A stretch of DNA of 64,000 nucleotides from the NCBI RefSeq assembly GCF_027213645.1, contig NZ_JAPWGL010000004.1, positions 124,001 to 188,000 of the forward strand, in the 5' to 3' direction. Below are positions 8,366 to 16,395 of this stretch, in pieces. A program made the translations under genes and the position numbers. The notes beneath the pieces are model-generated. The model had not been told where the DNA came from. It ran no database searches and saw nothing but the letters and a program-made list of their open reading frames with translations. Each line of letters starts with the position of its first letter. The stretch's first letter is position 1. This stretch comes from Pedobacter rhodius. Its GTDB lineage: Bacteria; Bacteroidota; Bacteroidia; Sphingobacteriales; Sphingobacteriaceae.

Positions 8366-9418
8366 ATGACTACAATAAAAGGACCGGCCGTATTTTTAGC
8401 TCAGTTTATCAGTGATGAAGCACCATTTAACTCTTTAGATAGTATTTGCGAATGGGCTAAGGGACTAGGTTTTAAAGGCATTCAGATGCCAACCCTCGAT
8501 TCGAGGTTTATCGATTTACAAAAAGCGGCAGAAAGCAAAACATATGCAGATGAATTAAAGGGAAGAATTGCGTCTTACGGTTTAGAAATCACAGAACTTT
8601 CCACACACCTTCAGGGCCAGTTGGTAGCAGTTCACCCTGCTTATAATGATTTATTTGATGCCTTTGCACCAAAAGAAGTTCATGGCAATCCAAAAGCCAG
8701 AACAGAATGGGCTGTTCAACAAATGAAATATGCTGCTAAAGCATCTCAAAATTTAGGTTTAAATGCACACGCTACTTTTAGCGGTTCGTTACTATGGCAA
8801 TACTTTCATCCCTGGCCTCAACGCCCTGCAGGATTGGTTGAAGAGGGCTTTGCGGAATTAGCTAAACGCTGGACACCAATCTTAAATGAATTCGATAATT
8901 GCGGCGTAGATGTTTGCTATGAAATTCACCCCGGTGAAGATTTATTTGATGGCGAAACCTATGAAATGTTTCTGGCAGCTGTAAATAATCATCCCCGGGC
9001 ATGCTTATTGTATGATCCATCTCACTTTGTGCTGCAACAATTAGATTACATTCAATACATCGATTTTTACCACGAAAGGATAAAAGCCTTCCATGTAAAA
9101 GATGCAGAATTTAACCCTACAGGAAGACAAGGTACATTTGGCGGATACCAAAGCTGGGCAAACCGCGCAGGCAGATACCGTTCTCCCGGCGATGGCCAGG
9201 TTGATTTTAAAACCATTTTTAGTAAATTGGCACAATATGATTTTAAAGGTTGGGCCGTTATGGAATGGGAATGTTGTATAAAAAATCAACAAGATGGTGC
9301 AAAAGAAGGTGCAGAATTTATAAAGAATCATATTATTAAAGTAACAGATAAAGCTTTTGATGATTTTGCCGCATCCGGAAGTGATGCTGGTTTTAATAAA
9401 AAAATATTAGGTTTATAA
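8366..9418 (+). CDS. Sugar phosphate isomerase/epimerase (xylose-isomerase-like TIM barrel)
   Basis: Cytoplasmic AP-endonuclease-2/xylose-isomerase-like TIM barrel of 350 aa with no signal peptide. Metal ligands of this fold are visible as VCYEIHPGE (Glu), LLYDPSHFVLQ (Asp and His), AFHVKDAEF (His) and WAVMEWECC (Glu). It is longer than its three relatives at 13483-16139 and clearly less similar to them. It lies 6 bp after the Gfo/Idh/MocA gene. Such pairs are recurrent in inositol- and keto-sugar-metabolising loci, where the barrel protein isomerises, epimerises or hydrates the keto-sugar. The exact reaction cannot be read from the sequence. Confidence 0.85.
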   Translation: MTTIKGPAVFLAQFISDEAPFNSLDSICEWAKGLGFKGIQMPTLDSRFIDLQKAAESKTYADELKGRIASYGLEITELSTHLQGQLVAVHPAYNDLFDAFAPKEVHGNPKARTEWAVQQMKYAAKASQNLGLNAHATFSGSLLWQYFHPWPQRPAGLVEEGFAELAKRWTPILNEFDNCGVDVCYEIHPGEDLFDGETYEMFLAAVNNHPRACLLYDPSHFVLQQLDYIQYIDFYHERIKAFHVKDAEFNPTGRQGTFGGYQSWANRAGRYRSPGDGQVDFKTIFSKLAQYDFKGWAVMEWECCIKNQQDGAKEGAEFIKNHIIKVTDKAFDDFAASGSDAGFNKKILGL

Positions 9419-9452
9419 CACATTAGAAACACACAAATAACAATAAACACAC

Positions 9453-9836
9453 ATGAAAAAAACATTTTTAATTTTAGGTGCTGTCGTAATTTTTATGGCA
9501 TCCTTCTCAAAAGCCGATTTAACAAAAGAAAAAGCTGTAGCTTCAATTGCAACTAAAAACACCCATGCCGTTTTTCAGGTATCTCCAGGTGAAAAATTAA
9601 TTAACAAATCCGATTGCCTAGGTTGTCATAACAAAACCAATAAAATTATCGGTCCGGCTTATGTAGATGTTGCAAAAAAATATGCAAATAACGAAAAGAA
9701 CATTAATTATTTAGCAGATAAAATTATTAAGGGCGGAACAGGTGTTTGGGGTACTATGCCAATGACAGCTCACGCAACTTTAAAAAAGGAAGATGCTAAA
9801 TTAATGGCAAAATATATTTTGTCGCTAAAAAAATAG
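9453..9836 (+). CDS. Exported monohaem cytochrome c
   Basis: Class I cytochrome c of 127 aa with an N-terminal signal (MKKTFLILGAVVIFMASFSKA). The haem-binding motif CLGCH is at 55-59, and M102 or M104 (GTMPMTAH) is a likely axial ligand. It ends with a short helix (MAKYILSLKK), as small cytochromes do. The domain resembles the c-type cytochromes found with FAD sugar dehydrogenases, so it most likely takes electrons from the GMC flavoprotein at 5422. Two genes separate it from that subunit, but all are on the same strand with short gaps. Confidence 0.92.
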   Translation: MKKTFLILGAVVIFMASFSKADLTKEKAVASIATKNTHAVFQVSPGEKLINKSDCLGCHNKTNKIIGPAYVDVAKKYANNEKNINYLADKIIKGGTGVWGTMPMTAHATLKKEDAKLMAKYILSLKK

Positions 9837-9859
9837 AACCAGATATAAACCTACTAATA

Positions 9860-11317
9860 ATGAAAACAGAGCAAGAAAATAAAAACACGAGTAACCGCCG
9901 TGATTTTATTAAAACCAGTGCTATTGCTGCCGCTGCATTTATGATTGTCCCACGCCATGTTTTAGGTGGCAAGGGGTTTTTAGCGCCCAGTGATCGTTTA
10001 TTGGTTGCAGGTATTGGTGCCGGCGGTAAAGGTCAAAGTGATATTGCAATGTTTGCGAAGAGCGGCAAGGCAGACATCGCTTTCTTATGCGACGTTGATG
10101 ACAGAAGAGCTTCAGCGAGTGTAAAAGCTTTCCCAAAAGCTAAATATTATAAAGACTGGAGGGAATTATTAGATAAGGAGCATAAAAATTTCGATGCCGT
10201 TTCGGTTTCTACACCTGATCATAACCATGCAATTCAGGCCTTAGCGGCCATGCAATTGGGTAAACATGTGTATGTTCAAAAGCCTTTAACCCACGATATT
10301 TACGAAGCCCGTATTTTAACCGCCGCTGCTAAAAAATATAAGGTAGTTACGCAAATGGGTAATCAGGGTGCATCCAACGATGGCCCCCGTCAGATGAAAG
10401 AGTGGTATGAAGCCGGTTTAATCGGCGACGTACATACGGTTTACGCCTGGACGAATCGTCCGGTTTGGCCGCAGGGTATTCCCTGGCCTGATAAAAAAGC
10501 GGAAATTCCTAAAGAACTAGATTGGAACCTTTGGCTGGGTACTGCTCCTGAAAAGGATTATGTAGATAAACTGGTACCATTTAACTGGCGTGGCTGGTGG
10601 GATTACGGAACCGGCGCCTTGGGCGATATGGGCTGCCACTTAATTGAAGCCCCTTTCAGTGTCTTAAATTTAAAATATGCCAAAGAGGTTGAAGCAAGCG
10701 TTGGCTCTGTTTATGTTGATGAGTTTAAACGCGGTTATTTCCCGGAAAGTTGTCCGCCTTCGAGCCATGTAACTTTAAAATTTCCTAAAACCAATAAAAC
10801 CAAAGGCGATGTTACTTTACACTGGATGGACGGTGGCATTCAACCCGAACGCCCGGCAGAATTAGAAGCAAACGAAACATTTGGCGATGGAGGAAACGGA
10901 ACCTTATTTATCGGTACAAAAGGCAAAATGATGAGCGAAACCTATAGCGCAAATCCTAAACTATTACCGCTGAGCAGAAATAATGATATCAAGGTTGCCC
11001 CTAAGTATGCCCGTGTACCTGATGGTGCAAACGGACACTATAAACAATGGGTTGAAGCAGCAATTGCAGGTTATGGTAAGCAGGAAGTAAGTTCTCCATT
11101 CGAAATTGCCGGCCCCTTAACGGAAGCATTGTTGATGGCAAACCTGGCAATCAGGAGTTTTGATATCCAGAAAACAGTAAATAATAAGGTGACTTATCCA
11201 GGCAGGTATATGAAAATGCTTTGGGATAACGACAACATGAAAATTACCAATTTTGATGAGGCTAACCAGTTTGTAAAACGCGAATACCGTAAGGGCTGGA
11301 ATAATTTAACTTTATAA
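9860..11317 (+). CDS. Tat-exported Gfo/Idh/MocA family oxidoreductase
   Basis: A 485-aa oxidoreductase with a clear Tat signal (NRRDFIKTSAIAAAAFMIV, about 12-30), so probably periplasmic with tightly bound NAD(P). The Rossmann motif is GIGAGGKGQSD (51-61). The family EKP motif reads VQKPLTHD (Q140, K141), so the usual Glu is replaced by Gln. The segment WWDYGTGALGDMGCHLIEAPF matches the large exported subgroup common in Bacteroidota and Planctomycetes. Related exported enzymes have been shown or proposed to oxidise or reduce C3 of glycosides. It follows the cytochrome c gene by 23 bp and is followed by a palindromic repeat. Confidence 0.9.
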   Translation: MKTEQENKNTSNRRDFIKTSAIAAAAFMIVPRHVLGGKGFLAPSDRLLVAGIGAGGKGQSDIAMFAKSGKADIAFLCDVDDRRASASVKAFPKAKYYKDWRELLDKEHKNFDAVSVSTPDHNHAIQALAAMQLGKHVYVQKPLTHDIYEARILTAAAKKYKVVTQMGNQGASNDGPRQMKEWYEAGLIGDVHTVYAWTNRPVWPQGIPWPDKKAEIPKELDWNLWLGTAPEKDYVDKLVPFNWRGWWDYGTGALGDMGCHLIEAPFSVLNLKYAKEVEASVGSVYVDEFKRGYFPESCPPSSHVTLKFPKTNKTKGDVTLHWMDGGIQPERPAELEANETFGDGGNGTLFIGTKGKMMSETYSANPKLLPLSRNNDIKVAPKYARVPDGANGHYKQWVEAAIAGYGKQEVSSPFEIAGPLTEALLMANLAIRSFDIQKTVNNKVTYPGRYMKMLWDNDNMKITNFDEANQFVKREYRKGWNNLTL

Positions 11318-11328
11318 TAAATATGTCC

Positions 11329-11420
11329 GTCATTGCGAGGCACGAAGCAATCCTACAACGAGGAAAAAGTTTTGGAATTTCCTTCTAAAGCATTAAGATT
11401 GCTTCGTACCTCGCAATGAC
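11329..11420. repeat. Palindromic intergenic element (GTCATTGCGAGG type)
   Basis: A 24-bp inverted repeat with one mismatch (11329-11352 and 11397-11420) around 44 bp. The ends read gtcattgcgagg and cctcgcaatgac. It looks like a small non-coding mobile or REP-type element inserted between two genes of one operon. Its right arm contains a false ATG (11416) for the next gene. Confidence 0.85.
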
Positions 11421-11436
11421 AATAAATCAAAAAAAA

Positions 11437-12117
11437 ATGAAAAAATACATTCTTTCTGCAGTAATTTTATTTGCTGCTGTACAAATATCAAATGCTCAAA
11501 AAGGTTTCAAACCTTTATTTGACGGCAAAACAACAACCGGTTGGCATACTTATAATAAAACGACTGTTGGCACCGGCTGGCAAGTTCATGACGGTACTTT
11601 ACACCTGGATCCTGCAAAAAAAGGTACAGATGGTGGCGGCGATTTGGTTACCGACAAAGAATACAGTGATTTCCACCTTAAATACGATTGGAAAGTGGCG
11701 CCTAAAGCCAATAGTGGTCTGATTTTTTATGTCCATGAAGAGCCGCAATACCATGCAACCTATTCTACCGGCCTTGAAATGCAGGTATTGGATAATGATG
11801 GCCATCCGGATGGAAAAATTACAAAACACCGCGCAGGCGATTTGTATGATTTGGTTAAGAGTTCGTCAGAACCTGTTAAACCGGTAGGTGAATGGAATTC
11901 GGCTGAAATTATAAGTAAAAAAGGGCAACTAACCTTAATTTTAAATGGTGTTACGGTTGTAAAAACCACGCTATGGGATGAAAACTGGAAAGCCCTTGTT
12001 GCAGGTAGTAAATTCGCAACCTGGAAAAACTGGGGAACCTTCAAAACAGGCAAAATCGCTTTGCAAGACCATGGTGATGAGGTTTGGTATAAAAACATTT
12101 CGATAAAAGAACTATAA
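11437..12117 (+). CDS. DUF1080 protein (3-keto-disaccharide hydrolase family), exported
   Basis: Exported concanavalin-like beta-sandwich protein of 226 aa with signal peptide MKKYILSAVILFAAVQISNAQ. Family hallmarks are FKPLFDGKTTTGWHTY at the start, DFHLKYDWKVAPKANSGLIFYV in the middle and GKIALQDHGDEVWYKNISIKEL at the end. Characterised members cleave glycosides whose C3 hydroxyl has been oxidised, by hydrolysis or beta-elimination. That fits a GMC dehydrogenase upstream making the 3-keto substrate. The start at 11437 is chosen because the ATG at 11416 lies in the repeat and would precede the signal peptide with charged residues. This gene is the strongest clue to the pathway. Confidence 0.9.
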   Translation: MKKYILSAVILFAAVQISNAQKGFKPLFDGKTTTGWHTYNKTTVGTGWQVHDGTLHLDPAKKGTDGGGDLVTDKEYSDFHLKYDWKVAPKANSGLIFYVHEEPQYHATYSTGLEMQVLDNDGHPDGKITKHRAGDLYDLVKSSSEPVKPVGEWNSAEIISKKGQLTLILNGVTVVKTTLWDENWKALVAGSKFATWKNWGTFKTGKIALQDHGDEVWYKNISIKEL

Positions 12118-12120
12118 TAA

Positions 12121-12235
12121 CTATGGATGATGTAAGAGGGGAAATGTATAATTTGAAACAATCCCATCATCCGTATTACATTTACCCATCTTACATTATT
12201 TATCCATCTTACCTCTTCCATTTTATATAAAAACT
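12121..12235. repeat. Degenerate array of ccatctta/ggatgatgtaag words
   Basis: The left part carries ggatgatgtaag and the right part repeats variants of ttacattt and ccatcttac, giving an array with partly inverted halves. The same words form a clean 14-bp array at 49769-49824. Both sites lie just upstream of a permease gene. Confidence 0.65.
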
Positions 12236-12242
12236 TAACCAA

Positions 12243-13481
12243 ATGAATAGCACTACTCGCTTTAAACTTTCTTTTATGATGTTCCTGGAATTCTTTATCT
12301 GGGGCGCCTGGTTTGTTACTTTAGGAACATTTTTGGGCAATAACTTAAAAGCTACCGGTGCCGAAACCGGAGCTGTATTCTCTACACAATCCTGGGGGGC
12401 AATTATTGCGCCTTTTATCGTTGGCTTAATTGCCGATAGATATTTTAATGCCGAAAGAATATTAGGTGTTTTGCACATAATCGGTGCAGTTTTAATGTAC
12501 CAAATGTATAATGCCACAGAAATAAGTGTCTTCTATCCCTACGTTCTAGGTTACATGATCCTGTTTATGCCTACCTTGGCTCTTGTTAATTCCGTTTCTT
12601 TTAACCAGATGAAGGATCCTGAAAAAGAATTTTCAAATATCCGCATATGGGGCACAATTGGGTGGATTGCAGCGGGTTTGCTAATCAGTTATTTTTTCCA
12701 TTGGGATTCAAAAGAAGGAACAGAATCAGGACTTCTGAAAAATACGTTCCTGATGGCTGGAATTGTATCCTTAGTTTTGGGTATATTCAGCTTTACGCTG
12801 CCTAAAACACCTCCTAAAGTTACCGGCGAAAAAATTACTGTTTCTGATGTTTTAGGCTTAGATGCATTAAAGTTATTGAAAGACAAAAACTTTTTAATTT
12901 TCTTCATTTCTTCAATTCTGATTTGTATTCCCTTAGCATTCTATTATCAAAATGCAAATCCGTTTTTATCTGATATTGGTGTAGATAATCCAACCGGAAA
13001 AATGACTATCGGACAAGCTTCTGAAGTGATTTTCCTGCTTTTTATACCGATTTTCTTTAAACGCTTTGGATTTAAAATGACCATCCTCGTTGGTATGTTG
13101 GCCTGGGCGGTTCGCTATGCGTTATTCGCTTATGGAAATGCCGGAGAATTGAGCTTTATGCTAATCTTAGGAATTGCATTACATGGTGTTTGTTACGATT
13201 TCTTCTTTGTTTCAGGACAAATTTATACCAACTCTAAAGCAGGTGAACGCTTCAAGAGTTCGGCTCAGGGTTTAATTACTTTAGCCACTTATGGTGTAGG
13301 CATGCTTATCGGATTTGCTGTTGCTGGTAAAATTTCTGATGCCTATAAATCGGCTGAGGGTGTTATCGACTGGAAAATGGTCTGGATAATTCCTGCCGGT
13401 ATCGCGGCACTTGTATTTATACTTTTTGCATTGGTATTCAATGATAAAACAAAAACAGAAATCGAAGCTAAAACAGTATAA
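12243..13481 (+). CDS. MFS transporter, nucleoside:H+ symporter (NupG-like) family
   Basis: Integral membrane protein of 412 aa with about 12 transmembrane helices, of the NupG/XapB nucleoside-permease branch of the major facilitator superfamily. The opening FKLSFMMFLEFFIWGAWFVTLG and RIWGTIGWIAAGLLIS are typical. Bacteroidota paralogues in sugar loci are often annotated as nucleoside permeases, but the context here suggests uptake of a sugar or keto-sugar released in the periplasm by the DUF1080 protein. The next gene starts 1 bp after the stop codon, indicating tight translational coupling. Confidence 0.88.
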   Translation: MNSTTRFKLSFMMFLEFFIWGAWFVTLGTFLGNNLKATGAETGAVFSTQSWGAIIAPFIVGLIADRYFNAERILGVLHIIGAVLMYQMYNATEISVFYPYVLGYMILFMPTLALVNSVSFNQMKDPEKEFSNIRIWGTIGWIAAGLLISYFFHWDSKEGTESGLLKNTFLMAGIVSLVLGIFSFTLPKTPPKVTGEKITVSDVLGLDALKLLKDKNFLIFFISSILICIPLAFYYQNANPFLSDIGVDNPTGKMTIGQASEVIFLLFIPIFFKRFGFKMTILVGMLAWAVRYALFAYGNAGELSFMLILGIALHGVCYDFFFVSGQIYTNSKAGERFKSSAQGLITLATYGVGMLIGFAVAGKISDAYKSAEGVIDWKMVWIIPAGIAALVFILFALVFNDKTKTEIEAKTV

Positions 13482-13482
13482 A

Positions 13483-14376
13483 ATGGAGTCGAATTTAAAT
13501 AGAAGAAGCGCTTTAAAAAACATCATAGCTGGTACAGCGGCTATAGGCGTTAGTTCTGGCTTTTCGGCATTGGCTATGGATAACACAGATTTAACTGCGC
13601 AAGAATCAAAACTGAAAGGAAATATTAACCATTCAGTATGTCGATGGTGTTTCAGTGCACTTGATGTAGAAACGTTATGTATTGAGGCTAAAAAACTTGG
13701 TCTAACCGGAATTGATTTAGTTGGCCCGAAAGACTGGCCTATTCTGAAAAAACACGGTTTAACCTCAAGCATGTGTAATGGAGCAGAAATTAACCTGGTA
13801 GATGGCTTCAACGATAAGAAATTTCATGATCAACTGATTAAGAACTATTCTGAAATGATTCCGCTCGTTGCTGAAGCAGGTTACAAAAACCTGATTTGCT
13901 TTAGCGGCAATCGCCGGGGAAAAGATGATGAAACCGGCTGGAATAATTGTGTTGAGGGATTAAAAAAATTAATTCCGCTTGCTGAAAAACACAATGTCAC
14001 ATTGGTTATGGAATTACTAAACAGTAAAGTTAACCATAAGGATTACCAATGTGATAATACACCATGGGGCGTTGAACTGTGTAAGCGTTTAGGTTCTGAA
14101 AATTTCAAATTACTTTATGATATCTACCACATGCAAATTGATGAAGGTAATGTCATCAGTACCATAAAAACGAGTCACAATTATATCGCGCATTATCATA
14201 CAGCTGGCGTCCCCGGCAGAAATGAGATTGATGATACGCAGGAACTTTACTATCCTGCCATAATGAAAGCCATAGTTGAAACCGGCTTTAAAGGTTTTGT
14301 AGCACAAGAATTTATACCTAAAAATGCAGATAAACTGGCTTCTTTGAAAAAGGCCATTTCAATTTGCGATATTTAA
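13483..14376 (+). CDS. Hydroxypyruvate-isomerase-like TIM-barrel protein, exported
   Basis: TIM-barrel isomerase/epimerase of 298 aa starting at ATG 13483, one base after the permease stop; an earlier in-frame ATG lies inside the permease gene. The N-terminus NRRSALKNIIAGTAAIG is a Tat-like signal. Ligand-type residues are seen in LVMELLNSKVNH (Glu), LLYDIYHMQIDEG (Asp, His) and FVAQEF (Glu), as in hydroxypyruvate isomerase (hyi/YgbM type) proteins. A role on keto-sugars in the periplasm is inferred from the signal and the operon. The exact reaction is unknown. Confidence 0.85.
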   Translation: MESNLNRRSALKNIIAGTAAIGVSSGFSALAMDNTDLTAQESKLKGNINHSVCRWCFSALDVETLCIEAKKLGLTGIDLVGPKDWPILKKHGLTSSMCNGAEINLVDGFNDKKFHDQLIKNYSEMIPLVAEAGYKNLICFSGNRRGKDDETGWNNCVEGLKKLIPLAEKHNVTLVMELLNSKVNHKDYQCDNTPWGVELCKRLGSENFKLLYDIYHMQIDEGNVISTIKTSHNYIAHYHTAGVPGRNEIDDTQELYYPAIMKAIVETGFKGFVAQEFIPKNADKLASLKKAISICDI

Positions 14377-14381
14377 TAATT

Positions 14382-15254
14382 ATGATATCCAGAAGAAAAT
14401 TTATAACCAATAGCAGTATGGCAGCAGCCGCTGCTTTTCTGATACCCTCTTTTGCTTTCGCAGCGGATAAAAAAGTAGTTGGCTTGCAATTGTATTCACT
14501 TCGTGAAGACTTGCCAAAAGATGTAAAAGGCGTTTTAGAAAAAGTTGGTAAGGCCGGTTTTAAAGAAGTTGAAACCTATGGTTTTTCCATTAAAGATCAG
14601 TTTTGGGGATTAACACCCGCTGAATTTAAGCAGGTTTTAGATGCAAATGGTTTAAAAGCGGTGAGTGGCCATTACGGTTTGGGAAGTTATCTGGTTGATG
14701 ATAATACCGATGAACTTAAAGCTGCAATTGCCGCTGCAAAAGTACTCGGCAGTGAATATGTAACAATTCCCTGGTTAAGTCCTGATTTAAGAAAAACTGC
14801 AGAAGATTATAAAAAACTGGTTATCAAGATTAACAAAGCCGGTCAAATGTGTAAAGATGCAGGCATACGACTGGCTTATCACAATCACGATTTCGAATTT
14901 GAGAAACATGGCGACACAACAGGCTACGAAATTTTATTAAAAGGAACAGATAAGAGCCTTGTTGATTTCGAGCTGGATTTATATTGGGTTGTCCGTTCAG
15001 GTAAAGATCCGATAGCACTATTTAAAGAGAATCCAGGCCGTTTTACCATGTGGCATGTAAAAGATATGGATAAAACGAAAAAAGAATGGAATACAGAAGT
15101 AGGTCAGGGTTCAATTAATTTTAAATCAATTTTTGCCGCAGCAAAGCTTTCAGGTATGAAACATTTCTTTGTTGAGCATGAAACCAATTATAAGCCGAAT
15201 CCGATTGAATCGGTAAAAATCAGCTGCGACTACATAAAAAAAGAATTAATATAG
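14382..15254 (+). CDS. Sugar isomerase/epimerase-like TIM barrel, exported (tandem copy 1)
   Basis: Barrel protein of 290 aa with a Tat signal (SRRKFITNSSMAAAAAFLIPSFAFA). The start at 14382 puts the twin arginine at residues 4-5; an earlier ATG overlaps the preceding gene. Metal-site segments are LAYHNHDFEFE, VDFELDLYWVVRSG, MWHVKDMDK and FFVEHETNY. The gene at 15270 is a clear paralogue with these same segments, so the pair arose by tandem duplication. Family members are annotated as sugar phosphate isomerases; in DUF1080 loci related barrels have been proposed as hydratases of 3-keto-glycals (from memory). Starts 5 bp after the previous stop. Confidence 0.88.
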   Translation: MISRRKFITNSSMAAAAAFLIPSFAFAADKKVVGLQLYSLREDLPKDVKGVLEKVGKAGFKEVETYGFSIKDQFWGLTPAEFKQVLDANGLKAVSGHYGLGSYLVDDNTDELKAAIAAAKVLGSEYVTIPWLSPDLRKTAEDYKKLVIKINKAGQMCKDAGIRLAYHNHDFEFEKHGDTTGYEILLKGTDKSLVDFELDLYWVVRSGKDPIALFKENPGRFTMWHVKDMDKTKKEWNTEVGQGSINFKSIFAAAKLSGMKHFFVEHETNYKPNPIESVKISCDYIKKELI

Positions 15255-15269
15255 CTTAAATCCACGACC

Positions 15270-16139
15270 ATGAATTCCAGAAGAACATTTATAAAACAAG
15301 CCGGATTGGCAGCTGGTGCTGCATTGTTAATTCCGTCTTTTGCTTTTGATAAAGTAACCAAAAATGTAGGTTTGCAGCTGTATTCCTTACGTAAAGAACT
15401 ACCAGCTGATGTTAAAGGCGTAATTGCAAAAGTTGCGGAGGCAGGCTACAAAGAAGTTGAAACGTATGGTTTCTCTAACGGAAAATTCTGGGGATTAACA
15501 CCAAAAGAATTCAAAACTTTATTAAAAGATAACGGTTTGAAGGCCCCTAGTGGTCACTATCACATGGATGATTTCATGAAAACCGGAAATACGGATAAAC
15601 TGAAAGCAGATATTGAATCTTCGGCTGCAATTGGCGGAAAGTATTTCACTATTGCCGGTGCATATGTCGACGTAAATAAGGGACTTGATGGTTTTAAAAA
15701 AACTGCTGAAGGTTTTAACAAGGTTGCCGAACTGGCTAAAGCTTCAGGTTTAAAATTTGCTTACCATAATCATGATTTCGAATTCAAAAAAATTGGTGAC
15801 ACAACAGGTTACGACATTTATTTAAATGAAACAGATAAAAGTCTTGTAAATTTTGAGCTGGATTTGTATTGGGTAGTTCGTTCCGGGAATGACCCACTTA
15901 CTTTGTTTAAAAAGTATCCTGGTCGTTTCCCGATGTGGCATGTTAAAGATATGGATAAAGCAAAGCCTGAATGGAACACAGAAATTGGAAAAGGTTCTAT
16001 TGATTTTAAATCAATTTTTGCCGAGGCAAAGCTTTCGGGCATGCAACATTATTTTGTAGAGCATGAAACCAATTACAATCCCGATCCAATTGGCTCGATA
16101 AAAACAAGTTGCGATTACATTAAAGCAAATTTGATATAA
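15270..16139 (+). CDS. Sugar isomerase/epimerase-like TIM barrel, exported (tandem copy 2)
   Basis: A 289-aa paralogue of the preceding gene. It has the same Tat signal design (NSRRTFIKQAGLAAGAALLIPSFAF), the same FELDLYWVVRSG, MWHVKDMDK and VEHETNY segments, and the same length. The two differ most around residues 90-115: GLGSYLVDDNTDE in copy 1, MDDFMKTGNTDK in copy 2. That region is where substrate contacts could differ. Both copies keep the candidate metal ligands, so neither looks decayed. It is the last gene of the sugar-oxidation locus; repeats follow. Confidence 0.88.
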   Translation: MNSRRTFIKQAGLAAGAALLIPSFAFDKVTKNVGLQLYSLRKELPADVKGVIAKVAEAGYKEVETYGFSNGKFWGLTPKEFKTLLKDNGLKAPSGHYHMDDFMKTGNTDKLKADIESSAAIGGKYFTIAGAYVDVNKGLDGFKKTAEGFNKVAELAKASGLKFAYHNHDFEFKKIGDTTGYDIYLNETDKSLVNFELDLYWVVRSGNDPLTLFKKYPGRFPMWHVKDMDKAKPEWNTEIGKGSIDFKSIFAEAKLSGMQHYFVEHETNYNPDPIGSIKTSCDYIKANLI

Positions 16140-16145
16140 TAATAT

Positions 16146-16236
16146 CATCTCGACCGAAGCACAGCGAAGTGGAGAGATCTTTAATTAGAAGATTAGTTCA
16201 ATCAAAAAGATTTCTCCACTGCGGTCGAAAGGATGG
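16146..16236. repeat. Palindromic intergenic element (tctcgaccgaagc type)
   Basis: Arms starting with catctcgaccg (16146) and ending near 16236 pair imperfectly, through ggagagatcttt on the left and aaagatttctcc on the right. It is a hairpin-forming element placed directly after the last gene of the locus, where it may also act as a transcription end. Confidence 0.75.
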
Positions 16237-16245
16237 GATATCGAT

Positions 16246-16365
16246 CTTGCTCACCCTCGTTTGTAACGAGCATGTTTGATAATTAGTCGCTTTTAGCGAC
16301 TAAATAAAGTTCAAAAACGATTAGTTAGCTTGTTTATACACTCGTTAAAAACGAGCGCAAGCAAC
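16246..16365. repeat. REP/BIME-like cluster of three stem-loops
   Basis: Two stem-loops of the same type, ctcgt...acgag at 16256-16270 and 16341-16355, lie in inverted orientation with matching flanks (gctc and gagc). A third stem-loop, gtcgc...gcgac, sits between them at 16286-16300. The layout is that of a bacterial interspersed mosaic element mobilised by REP-associated (IS200-like) transposases. No transposase gene is in this window. Confidence 0.6.
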
Positions 16366-16395
16366 CTAAAAGCGGTTTAAACTTCGCATGTCTTT

